From an uncultured bacterium (GTDB lineage Bacteria > Verrucomicrobiota > Kiritimatiellia > RFP12 > UBA1067): 11,792 nucleotides of DNA. Under the pieces are notes generated by a model. The model had not been told where the DNA came from and did no database searches. It worked only from the letters and a program-made list of their open reading frames with translations. Below, piece by piece: positions 1 to 8,093 of the stretch (positions are counted from its first letter, which is position 1; every line of letters starts with the position of its first letter). Position numbers and translations under genes: made by a program. The DNA lies in the NCBI GenBank assembly GCA_902779075.1, contig CACZAK010000246.1, positions 1-11,792 on the forward strand. The letters are read 5' to 3'.

Positions 1-1
1 G

Positions 2-412
2 AAGGACGCCATGAAGGCCCACAACATGCAGACCGTCAACGCGGTCCGCGGCGTAATCGCAAAGGTCAAGGACCTCACGGTCAACGCCGGCAAGGAGATC
101 ACGGACGACGTGGTGCTCGCCGTCGTCGCCAAGGGCGTGAAGCAGCGCGAGGAGTCGATCGCGCAGTTCGAGTCGGCCGGACGCACCGAGCTCGCCGCAG
201 GCGAAAAGGCCGAGCTTGAGTTTCTCAAGGGCTACCTGCCCGCGCAGCTCTCCGAGGCCGAAGTGGCCGAGGTGGTCAAGGCGACCGTCGCCGAACTCGG
301 TGCCACGTCCAAGAAGGACATGGGCCGCGTGATGAAGGAAGTGATGGCGCGCGTCAAGGGGCAGGCGGACGGCAAGCTCGTCTCGAAGCTCGTCGGCGCG
401 GCCCTGCCGTGA
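2..412 (+). CDS. GatB/YqeY domain protein, 3' part (start lies left of the window)
   Basis: YqeY-like proteins resemble the C-terminal tail domain of the GatB subunit of aspartyl/glutamyl-tRNA amidotransferase; the function of the free-standing form is not settled. The reading frame is open to the left edge (KDAM precedes the first ATG at 11), and about 15 N-terminal residues usual in this family of roughly 148 residues are missing, so the true start is upstream. Family-like stretches are the QRxESIxxFExAGR helix, the ELEFLKGYLPAQLSE segment, and the C-terminal KKDMGRVMKEVMARVKGQADGK followed by LV. The stop TGA ends one base before the stop of the convergent nspC, so no separate terminator fits between the two genes. 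The family call is firm; the cellular role is not. Confidence 0.88.
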   Translation, partial: KDAMKAHNMQTVNAVRGVIAKVKDLTVNAGKEITDDVVLAVVAKGVKQREESIAQFESAGRTELAAGEKAELEFLKGYLPAQLSEAEVAEVVKATVAELGATSKKDMGRVMKEVMARVKGQADGKLVSKLVGAALP

Positions 413-413
413 C

Positions 414-1643
414 TCACCCAAGCCGACACTTGAAGTCGGCGTAGCCGAACGCCTTTAGCGTCTCCACCGTTCCGTCAATGCGCCGCACGGCGATCGATGG
501 CAACGGCATGCCGTTGAAGGTGTTGTTTTTCACCATCGAATAGATCGCCATATCCTCAAACACCACCCGGTCTCCTTCCGCGAGCGGGTGTGGGAATCTG
601 TACGTGCCGATCTCGTCGCCGGCCAGGCACGTGGGCCCGCCGAAACGGTAGGCATAGCTGCCCCCACTCACATCATTTTCCATTTTACACTTTACATTTT
701 CCATTTGCACCCGCGGCGTATACGGCATCTCCAGCACGTCGGGCATGTGACACGCCGCGCTCACATCGAGGATGGCATTTGAGATTTCATCCGCGCCCGG
801 CGGCTGAATCTCGAGCACGGTCGCCTCCAGCGTGCCCGCGTCGAGCGCCACCGCTTCGCCCGGTTCGAGGTAAACCGTAAGATGCGGATGGCGGTGCTTG
901 AAATCCAGAAGCAATTCCACAAGACCGTCTACGTCGTAGTCGGCGCGCGTGATGTGGTGTCCGCCGCCGAAGTTCACCCACTTCATCTGCGGCAGAAGGT
1001 CGCCGAACTTTTCCTCGAACCCTGCCAACACCTTGCGCAGTTCCTCCACACCCTGCTCACACAGACAGTGGAAGTGCAGCCCGTCGATGGCGAGACATTC
1101 TACATTCGACGCCCGACATCCGGTTATCGACTGTCGATCGTCGGCCTGGTTGTCGGCCGTCGACTGTCGAATGTCTCCCCTATATTCCTCCCACGCCCCC
1201 CGCGTCGTGCCCAGCCGCGAACCGGGCCGGCACGGATCATACGCGGGCGTGGTGGCCACGGACACCTCGGGGTTCACCCGCAGCCCCACCGACACGCCCG
1301 CCGCACGCGCCATCGCGCCGAACTTCTCCACCTGACGCGGCGAGTTGAACACGATGTGGTTGACGACGCGCAACAACTCCGGCATGTCCTCCGCACGGAA
1401 CGCCGGCGCGAACACGTGGTTCTCCTTGCCAGGCATCTCCTCATGCGCAAGCCGCGCCTCGAAGAGCCCGCTCGCTGTCGCGCCGTCGAGGTACTTCGCC
1501 ACGAGCGGGTACAATTCAAAGCATGAAAACGCCTTCTGCGCAAGAAGGATCTTCACCCCCGCGCGTTCCCGCACGGAGGCCAGCACCTGGAGGTTCGCCT
1601 CCAGTTTTGCCTCGTCTATGATGTATCTAGGCATGGTATTCAC
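414..1643 (-). CDS. nspC: Carboxynorspermidine/carboxyspermidine decarboxylase
   Basis: This PLP-dependent, alanine-racemase-fold decarboxylase removes CO2 from carboxy(nor)spermidine, the last step of the aspartate-semialdehyde route to (nor)spermidine; it is cytosolic. Visible residues, numbered from GTG 1643, are the PLP lysine K37 in LLAQKAFS, the LHFHCLCE strand, the phosphate-binding FGGGHH (225-230), EPGEA, the CHMPDVLEMPY motif (C298) and the catalytic cysteine C339 in GGPTCLAGDEIG. The start codon GTG overlaps the RhuM stop (GTGA), which suggests translational coupling; an in-frame ATG at 1634 with GGAGG about 12 bases upstream is an equally possible start. At 409 residues it is longer than usual because of two in-frame repeat insertions (see 674-706 and 1092-1177). 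Its natural partner, carboxynorspermidine synthase, lies upstream on the same strand beyond four accessory genes. Confidence 0.93.
   Translation of the reverse strand: MNTMPRYIIDEAKLEANLQVLASVRERAGVKILLAQKAFSCFELYPLVAKYLDGATASGLFEARLAHEEMPGKENHVFAPAFRAEDMPELLRVVNHIVFNSPRQVEKFGAMARAAGVSVGLRVNPEVSVATTPAYDPCRPGSRLGTTRGAWEEYRGDIRQSTADNQADDRQSITGCRASNVECLAIDGLHFHCLCEQGVEELRKVLAGFEEKFGDLLPQMKWVNFGGGHHITRADYDVDGLVELLLDFKHRHPHLTVYLEPGEAVALDAGTLEATVLEIQPPGADEISNAILDVSAACHMPDVLEMPYTPRVQMENVKCKMENDVSGGSYAYRFGGPTCLAGDEIGTYRFPHPLAEGDRVVFEDMAIYSMVKNNTFNGMPLPSIAVRRIDGTVETLKAFGYADFKCRLG
674..706 (-). repeat. Low-complexity ATGGAAAATG-type repeat inserted in frame in nspC
   Basis: On the gene's strand this AT-only-looking stretch repeats the words ATGGAAAATG and TGTAAA/TGTAAAATGG, in sharp contrast to the GC-rich gene around it. 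It adds MENVKCKMEN to the variable loop between the CHMPDVLEMPY and GGPTCLAGD motifs without breaking the frame. It looks like a small dispersed repeat that landed in coding sequence. Only one copy is seen in this window, so dispersal elsewhere in the genome is inference. Confidence 0.6.
1092..1177 (-). repeat. Palindromic insertion, in frame inside nspC
   Basis: The ends are a perfect 9-base inverted repeat: GAGACATTC at 1092-1100 and GAATGTCTC at 1169-1177. Inside are direct and inverted TCGACTGTCGA and GTCGGCC words, so the whole segment can fold. It encodes about 30 residues (IRQSTADNQADDRQSI and following) exactly between the SRLGTTR segment and the LHFHCLCE motif, which family members join by a short loop. 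Base composition and amino-acid content (Q, D, S, R rich) differ from the rest of the protein. Exact insertion borders cannot be fixed without an alignment. Confidence 0.7.
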
Positions 1644-2644
1644 TTCCCTCCCATGTTGAGATAACCTTGAACAGCTTTGTCGAAGTCCGATTTCAGCTGC
1701 CGCATCTCGCGCGCACGGTAAATCTCAAATTCCGACTCCGCCTTCGCCATGGCTTCCTCGTGCGAGACCTTCCCCTTGTCGGTGAGGATATTCGCACGAA
1801 GCCGCTTGAGCTGATCGTCCAGTGCCGCAACCCAATCGCTCATCGACATGGGCTCTTCCGAGAGCGCCTTGTACTCGGCAAAGTCGAGAAACTGGGAAAC
1901 CAGCAGGTTCAGCCGCGAAATTTCATTCTCGGTAAGATAGTTCTTCGCAATCCTGACATCGTCTTTCGTTACGTAGTCGCCCTTGAACGTCAACATGCCC
2001 ACATTCGGTTTGTCGCTATCGACCCGTTCGTAGATCACTTCTGCCGCCGTATGCTCGTGAACGGCATAATGCATCTTGTTCTGTACGGTCGCGAAGAATT
2101 CCCGCGTGATGTCCGCACGTGGATCATAATCGGTCGCCGTCGCATAGACATCCGTCACTTGCTGATAGAAGTTACGCTCGCTCGCCCGGATATCGCGAAT
2201 GCGTTGCAACAGTTCCTTGAAGTAGCGGTTGCACCCCTGCTTCAACCGCTCATCCTCCAGCGCAAAACCCTTTTGGATCAGTTCATGCAACCGTTGCGTC
2301 GCCCACTGCCGGAAACGGATGGCAATCGGGCTGTCAATGCGGTAGCCAAGGGCAATGATTGCATCCAAGTTATAGTGCATAACTGGCCTTTTTGCCACTT
2401 GGCGAACATTTTCATCCATAGTAAAGAATTTCTTTACTACGGTATTCGCATCTAGTTCGCCACTATCCAGAATTGACTGAAGGTGTTGCCCTACATTCTG
2501 TTTTGTCGTCGAAAACAGTTCTGCCAGTTGCTTTTGCGTCAACCAAACATCGTCATTCTCAAACCGTGCCACAACGGATGGTTTCCCATCCTTCGTACTG
2601 AACACGGCAAACCGGCTCGGCAAGCTGTTTGATTCTTCGGCCAT
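1640..2644 (-). CDS. RhuM family protein
   Basis: RhuM-family proteins were named from a Salmonella pathogenicity island; their biochemical function is unknown and they turn up often in accessory and defence-type islands. The 334-residue protein has the usual N-terminal helix-turn-helix-like segment (WLTQKQLAELFSTTKQNVGQHL, about residues 33-54), then the conserved MHYNLDAIIALGYRIDS stretch and FRQWATQRLHELIQKGF, an internal helical part with NFYQQVTDVYATATDYDP, and a charged C-terminal coiled-coil-like region. ATG 2644 is preceded by AGGAG at 8-base spacing. It starts 62 bases after the AlbA_2 gene, and its stop overlaps the nspC start, so it appears co-transcribed with both. Its G+C is visibly lower than that of the polyamine genes, consistent with horizontal gain. 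Family membership is confident; a defence role is inferred from neighbours. Confidence 0.88.
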   Translation of the reverse strand: MAEESNSLPSRFAVFSTKDGKPSVVARFENDDVWLTQKQLAELFSTTKQNVGQHLQSILDSGELDANTVVKKFFTMDENVRQVAKRPVMHYNLDAIIALGYRIDSPIAIRFRQWATQRLHELIQKGFALEDERLKQGCNRYFKELLQRIRDIRASERNFYQQVTDVYATATDYDPRADITREFFATVQNKMHYAVHEHTAAEVIYERVDSDKPNVGMLTFKGDYVTKDDVRIAKNYLTENEISRLNLLVSQFLDFAEYKALSEEPMSMSDWVAALDDQLKRLRANILTDKGKVSHEEAMAKAESEFEIYRAREMRQLKSDFDKAVQGYLNMGGK

Positions 2645-2706
2645 TTGATTCGCTCCTGTGATTCCTTAGTGGTTCTCTCGGACGAGTCGCACAGACACCT
2701 CGCCTC

Positions 2707-4455
2707 TCATATCAAGAACTTCCAGACGCCTCCATTTGCCGGTCCCACATGCTCAAGCACATGGGCTTGCTTCAATATCTCTTGATATCGGATAATTGAC
2801 CGCAATGGAATGTCTAATTCCCTCGCCAAGCTACTATTTGAGCCACCAGAATCTCTCATGTGAACATACATCTTTGCACATTTTTCGGCGATTCCATCTC
2901 GTAACGTGGGGAAAGCAGCGTTCACAGCTTGACAAACCTCTTGTTCACCTTTTTGGGGTGTCGCCTCGCCGTCTTTTGGTGCCACATTTGGTGCAACGTC
3001 ACCAGTTTTTGGTGCCACTTTTAGTGCCACTCCTCCATTTTCTGGTGCCACTTTTAGTGCCACTCCTCCATTTTTTGGTGCCACTTCTTGGATGGTTACT
3101 GCATCTTTTACTACAACGTTTGCCGTTTTTACTGTACTTTCTTGGGGAGCACCCGCATTTTCTTGGGGAGCGCCCATGCTTTCTTGGGTAGTATCCACAC
3201 TTTCTTGGGTAGTTGCCGCACCTTCCTCAAGTTCGACCTGTACCGTCACTGTTGTCTGGTCTGGCTGATAGGTTTCCGTTATAGTCGGCTCTTCGTAGCC
3301 GTATTCCTTCCAGATTGAGTAGATATCCGAAAGCCCAGTGCCCGAGCGTTCACCGATGTTGATCAGAGCGAAGATGTTGAAGATGCGGGAATTGCGCGCG
3401 TCGCTTATGCCACCGCCGATCGCTGCCTCCTTTGACATGCGCAGACAGCCCGGATTACGGAACATGAGCCTGCGGAATCGCTTTTCGATGACGATGCCCT
3501 GCCGTCCGTGGTAGTCGGCATGGATGAGCGCGTTAGCCAACAATTCGCGCAACGCCTTGTGGACCTTCGTCTCGTTGATGCGCAAGCCACGCTCGTCAAG
3601 CATGAACGGGACCTTCACCGACGACGTGACCTTGTCGTATATCCTGAAGTAGAAGTCGATGATGTTGCCGCTCCACGTCGCGTCATGCGCAGCAACGCGA
3701 TCCGTCCAGCGCGATCCATCCGCGACACTTTCGCGGTAGTCGAGAAAGTAATTCGGGAGCACATTCGATATCGTCACGAAATCACCGAAGCAGATGAGGC
3801 CGGCGAGCATTGGACGCACCACGCCCTTAGCGTCCTTCCGCGCCGCGCCGATCTTCACCATAAACTCGTCGTCGGGAATCCGCGTCCAGGCATGTTCCGG
3901 CTTCGACTGTCCGAACATCAGGCGATAGCGTGCAATCGACTCCTGGTTCAGGTCGGCAATCGTCATGTCCTCCATCAGACACGTGTCGGCCGTCTCGGGA
4001 CACTTGTCGCGAATCATCGCCTTGACCGCCTCTTTCAAACAATGATAGTCGCCTTCGCCATTGCGCCGAAACGTTCCGCGAAAGACATCATGCCCGACAA
4101 AAACGGGCCGTTCCGTCCGCTCGGCGCGCGGCACTTCAACGACAACAAGCGCCTTCCCCTGATAATCAACCTTGTACACCTGATGGTTGAAAAGGACGTT
4201 CGCGCTCACACGCTGTGGATTGTTCGCCGCGTTCCAGATGTCCGCCACAAGCTTGTTGGCATTGGTGACGCCGACAACAGAATGCTTGCCGTTATCCTCC
4301 TTGACGCCGAGAACAATGACACCGCCGTCGGTATTCGCAAACGCGCTATACGACTCCCAGAACGAAGCCGGCACACCGCCCTTCGCCAACTTGAACTCGA
4401 CGGCATCCGTCTCGCTCTTAGCGAGCATCCGCTTTATGTCATCTTGCGTCAGCAT
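2707..4455 (-). CDS. AlbA_2 (Schlafen-like) / GHKL ATPase-domain protein with repeat linker
   Basis: This 582-residue protein is of the type often labelled ATP-binding protein, putative transcriptional regulator or RecG-like. Domains in order: an AlbA_2/Schlafen-like domain (about 10-140, with AVEFKLAKG and SAFANTDGGVIVLGV), a middle region, a GHKL-type ATPase domain (about 290-400, N-box-like ELLANALIHADY, then NPG and GERSGTGL), a linker with two tandem-repeat arrays (about 412-439 and 458-493), and a C-terminal winged-helix-like end (SSLARELDIPLRSIIRYQ). The family is thought to bind nucleic acid and is common in defence neighbourhoods; the substrate is unknown. ATG 4455 has only a weak AAAGG upstream. 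It lies 36 bases after the nucleotidyltransferase stop and 62 bases before RhuM, so it fits the middle of an operon. G+C is lower than in flanking core genes. Confidence 0.87.
   Translation of the reverse strand: MLTQDDIKRMLAKSETDAVEFKLAKGGVPASFWESYSAFANTDGGVIVLGVKEDNGKHSVVGVTNANKLVADIWNAANNPQRVSANVLFNHQVYKVDYQGKALVVVEVPRAERTERPVFVGHDVFRGTFRRNGEGDYHCLKEAVKAMIRDKCPETADTCLMEDMTIADLNQESIARYRLMFGQSKPEHAWTRIPDDEFMVKIGAARKDAKGVVRPMLAGLICFGDFVTISNVLPNYFLDYRESVADGSRWTDRVAAHDATWSGNIIDFYFRIYDKVTSSVKVPFMLDERGLRINETKVHKALRELLANALIHADYHGRQGIVIEKRFRRLMFRNPGCLRMSKEAAIGGGISDARNSRIFNIFALINIGERSGTGLSDIYSIWKEYGYEEPTITETYQPDQTTVTVQVELEEGAATTQESVDTTQESMGAPQENAGAPQESTVKTANVVVKDAVTIQEVAPKNGGVALKVAPENGGVALKVAPKTGDVAPNVAPKDGEATPQKGEQEVCQAVNAAFPTLRDGIAEKCAKMYVHMRDSGGSNSSLARELDIPLRSIIRYQEILKQAHVLEHVGPANGGVWKFLI
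2978..3084 (-). repeat. 33-base coding tandem repeat in the AlbA_2 protein linker
   Basis: Three 33-base units (2978-3010, 3011-3043, 3044-3076) plus a partial one encode 11-residue repeats of the form VALKVAPENGG. The second and third units differ at only one base, so expansion is recent. A separate array upstream in the gene, about 3138-3221, has a 21-base period and encodes four 7-residue units (TTQESVD, TTQESMG, APQENAG, APQESTV). Both preserve the frame and probably form a flexible, length-variable hinge. Confidence 0.85.
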
Positions 4456-4491
4456 CGCATTTTTGCCTTTCGCTACCTTTGCAAAACGCCC

Positions 4492-5304
4492 CTATTTCTC
4501 GACAATCCGTGGCCAGGCGCCGCCGAGGTGGCCTTCGTGGAAGATGATTTCGCCCGCGGAAAGCGCGGCGAGGAACTCCTCGTCGGTGCCGCGGAAGAGC
4601 TCGCCGTCTTTCGTGAGAACGGCCTTGCCGGCCTCCTCACGCGGAAATACCTTCAACGTTTCCCTTGCGCGGTCGATCTCCTCATGCCAGAATCGCGAAA
4701 GCGAGGCAACGTCATACGTGCCACTTGGGATGATCTTGGCATCGATTTCCGCCTGACAATGACGCCTCCTTGCCACATACTCAAGCATGGACACTGGCGA
4801 GAACCCCGGATCCTTGCCACAAGCCGCAGAAAACAAAAAGGCCAACGGCTGTATCTGCTGTGCGCATGTGATTACGTCGATCCAGTCCCGTACTTCCGTT
4901 CGTCCGACAAGAGCTGCCAGTTTGTTCGTGGCCAAGTCGAGCGGATGAAGGGTCGAACCCGTGACTGGATCGTCCTGAAGCGGGAAGAAGCGATAGGCGC
5001 TATCCCAGCCCCATTGTATCTCAAGGTGGTCGTTTCCCTTTGACACGTCCGCTTCGACAAAGCTCGCATACTTGCGGAGCAACTTCACGGTAAAGCCATT
5101 TGCCACAAGCGTTGCGCTGTCGCTTTCCCAGCTTCTGAGCAATGCCGCTTCGGAATCGTGGAATACGTCGATGTCACGCGAGACGCGAGGCGTTCCCAGC
5201 TTGTAGTTGAGCGCCAGCCCTCCGGCAACGTAACTCTCCGCATTGTTCCTGCGGTTGTCGGCCAAAAGCCTTAGCACGCTTGACTGGAAGGCTGTAAGAG
5301 CCAT
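4492..5304 (-). CDS. AbiEii/AbiGii-like nucleotidyltransferase (putative toxin)
   Basis: Members of this family are nucleotidyltransferase toxins of AbiE-type toxin-antitoxin and abortive-infection systems; characterised relatives modify tRNA, but the target here is unknown. The 270-residue protein shows the expected motifs: GG at residues 28-29 in YVAGGLALNY, then RVSRDIDVF with metal-binding D44 and D46, a later LEIQ strand, and the DLATNKLAAL followed by R-E-V-R-D-W-I-D helix typical of the family. The start is ATG 5304, with GGAGG eight bases upstream. The gene overlaps the end of a 73-residue ORF by 34 bases, which suggests tight coupling. The classical AbiEi antitoxin with its winged helix is absent, so the small upstream protein is the only candidate partner here. 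It could instead be a nucleotidyltransferase with another substrate. Confidence 0.82.
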   Translation of the reverse strand: MALTAFQSSVLRLLADNRRNNAESYVAGGLALNYKLGTPRVSRDIDVFHDSEAALLRSWESDSATLVANGFTVKLLRKYASFVEADVSKGNDHLEIQWGWDSAYRFFPLQDDPVTGSTLHPLDLATNKLAALVGRTEVRDWIDVITCAQQIQPLAFLFSAACGKDPGFSPVSMLEYVARRRHCQAEIDAKIIPSGTYDVASLSRFWHEEIDRARETLKVFPREEAGKAVLTKDGELFRGTDEEFLAALSAGEIIFHEGHLGGAWPRIVEK

Positions 5305-5492
5305 GTCCTTATCCTCCCTGCGCGCCGATAGGCATCCATCGTGCCGTGATGGTCGATTCCATCGAGAACCGCCATCAGATCCTGCTGAGTTCGAGGCACA
5401 AAATCCCGATCCATGTACCAAAGGCACATGTCTCGGTATTCGTCTAGCAGCGACCGGTACTCCGGCGTCTGGATGATCTCCTCCACGGTCAT
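5271..5492 (-). CDS. Small 73-residue protein, candidate partner/antitoxin of the nucleotidyltransferase
   Basis: I do not recognise a named family. The protein is acidic in its N-terminal two thirds, with no membrane segment or signal peptide; it starts MTVEEIIQTPEYRSLLDEYR and has a DFVPRTQQDLMAVLDGID segment and a basic YRRAGRIRTWL helix near the end. ATG 5492 has GGAGG with 7-base spacing, so translation looks real. It begins 34 bases after the carboxynorspermidine synthase stop, and its last 34 bases overlap the start of the nucleotidyltransferase gene. Short ORF upstream, overlapping start and larger enzyme downstream is the layout of antitoxin-toxin pairs, but the antitoxin role is inference. 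Confidence 0.68.
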   Translation of the reverse strand: MTVEEIIQTPEYRSLLDEYRDMCLWYMDRDFVPRTQQDLMAVLDGIDHHGTMDAYRRAGRIRTWLLQPSSQAC

Positions 5493-5525
5493 GGCATTTC
5501 CTCCGGCGGACGAGGCGAGGGCGGC

Positions 5526-6779
<1,254 letters not shown>

Positions 6780-6810
6780 GGAGAGGATCCTTTCAGTCGC
6801 ATACTGTTCA

Positions 6811-6839
6811 TGTCGACCCGAATTCCATGCTGGTATCAT
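6811..6839 (+). promoter_or_regulatory. Possible promoter for the sugar kinase gene
   Basis: TATCAT at 6834-6839 resembles a -10 box, with TGTCGA (6811-6816, a poor -35) 17 bases upstream. It would give a leader of about 30 bases before the GTG start at 6877. The weak -35 makes this tentative. Confidence 0.25.
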
Positions 6840-6876
6840 GGGCAAGTTTTCCAACCCAACCGATAGGCGGCAACTC

Positions 6877-7950
6877 GTGAAAAAGAACAGCAAGAAGAAA
6901 TACGCAGTCGCATGCGTGACCTCCATGGGCCTGCGCATCACCCCCGAAAACCGCATGGCGGTACACAACTCCAACCGCTTCCTCCTCCAGGCGACGAGCG
7001 CCGAGACGAACGTGCTGAACGTGACGAGCTCGCTCGGGCGCGAGTGCCTCGCGCTCACGCGCTTCGTCGAGGGCAGCCCGATGGCGGCCTTCATCAAGGC
7101 GCAGCTGCGCGCGCGCAACATCGCGTATGAGGCGAAGGAAGTGCCGCAGGGCGGACCCTGGGGCTACCGCCACCAGTTCAACATCGCGGACTCCGGTTTC
7201 GGCCTGCGCGCGCCCCGCGTGTGGAACGACCGCGCCGGCGAGGTCGGCCGCACGCTCGACCCGAAGGACTACGACGTCAAGCGCATCTTCGGCGAGGAAG
7301 GCGTGGAGATCCTCCACCTCTCCGGCCTCATCGCCGCCATGAGCCCCGAGACGACCAAGTGCTGCCTCGCGATCGCCAAGGCCGCCAAGAAGTACGGCAC
7401 GCTCGTCTCCTTCGACCTCAACTACCGCGCCACCTTCTGGAAGGGACGCGAGGCCGAGCTCCGCAAGGCGTTCCACCAGATCGCCTCGGTGGCCGACATC
7501 CTCGTCGGCAACGAGGAGGACTTCCAGCTCTGCCTCGGTTTCAAGGGACCCGAAGCCGGCGGCAAGGACCTCGCGGCGAAGATTGAGTCCTTCAAGACGA
7601 TGATCACCCAGGTCGTGAAGAAGTACCCGAACGCGAAGATGTGCGGCACCACCCTCCGACAGGTGATCACCGCCAACGAACACCTCTGGGGCGCGATCGT
7701 CTACTCCGGCGGCAAGTGGTTCGTCGAGGAGCCGCGTCCGATCGTGGTCATGGACCGCATCGGCGGCGGCGACGGCTTCACGGGCGGACTCCTCTACGGC
7801 GTCCTCAACGGCTGGGACGGCGAGAAGTGTCTCCAGTTCGGCTGGGCGAGCGGCGTCCTCGCGGCGTCCTCCCTCAACGACTACGCCGAACCCGCCGACG
7901 AAAAGCAGGTCTGGGACATCTACAAAGGAAACGCCCGCGTCCAGAGATAA
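6877..7950 (+). CDS. PfkB family sugar kinase, probably 2-keto-3-deoxygluconate kinase
   Basis: PfkB kinases phosphorylate sugars with ATP; this one most resembles 2-keto-3-deoxygluconate kinases, which make KDPG for the Entner-Doudoroff aldolase. The signature near the C-terminus is DRIGGGDGFTGG, with the catalytic-base aspartate at residue 299 inside the GGGD anion-hole motif. Other family-like parts are SFDLNYRATFW (about 180-190), VGNEEDF, and the N-terminal TSSLGRE segment in place of the usual glycine-rich opening. The start is GTG 6877 with AGGCGG six bases upstream, giving 357 residues; an in-frame ATG at 6838 lacks a ribosome site and overlaps the possible -10 box. It is divergent from the polyamine operon and precedes gnd, so both genes handle hexonate-derived carbon. 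Kinase family is firm, exact substrate less so. Confidence 0.8.
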   Translation: MKKNSKKKYAVACVTSMGLRITPENRMAVHNSNRFLLQATSAETNVLNVTSSLGRECLALTRFVEGSPMAAFIKAQLRARNIAYEAKEVPQGGPWGYRHQFNIADSGFGLRAPRVWNDRAGEVGRTLDPKDYDVKRIFGEEGVEILHLSGLIAAMSPETTKCCLAIAKAAKKYGTLVSFDLNYRATFWKGREAELRKAFHQIASVADILVGNEEDFQLCLGFKGPEAGGKDLAAKIESFKTMITQVVKKYPNAKMCGTTLRQVITANEHLWGAIVYSGGKWFVEEPRPIVVMDRIGGGDGFTGGLLYGVLNGWDGEKCLQFGWASGVLAASSLNDYAEPADEKQVWDIYKGNARVQR

Positions 7951-7953
7951 TAG

Positions 7954-8053
7954 TTGCTTTCGCTGCTGGGAGATTAGGAGTCTTGGAGTTTAGGAGAACA
8001 TCTAAAAACTCTCTTATCCTCCGAATCTCCAAAACTCCCAATAGCGAAAGCAA
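7954..8053. repeat. Long imperfect hairpin built of GGAG octamers
   Basis: The outer arms TTGCTTTCGCT (7954-7964) and AGCGAAAGCAA (8043-8053) are perfect complements. Inside, each arm consists of four consecutive 8-base units of the form nGGAGnnn: 7968-7999 reading forward and 8039-8008 reading on the minus strand. The centre is AT-rich. It fills the spacer between the kinase stop and gnd. It may attenuate or stabilise a kinase-gnd transcript, or be a dispersed repeat; there is no T-tract of an intrinsic terminator. Confidence 0.75.
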
Positions 8054-8093
8054 ATAAGCGAAGTGGAAATGAAGTTTAAAAAGGATTCTTAAC

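Noticed and set aside
2978..3084. Short regular repeats considered as a CRISPR array
   Set aside because: The units are directly contiguous without unique spacers and encode an 11-residue protein repeat in frame.
3508..5043. Long plus-strand open frame opposite the AlbA_2 and nucleotidyltransferase genes
   Set aside because: It crosses the boundary of two well-supported minus-strand genes, has no recognisable domains and no ribosome site of note.
6780..7121. N-terminal extension of the synthase to 7121
   Set aside because: It would overlap the start of the divergent kinase gene; the Rossmann motif begins right after ATG 6779, which has its own ribosome site.
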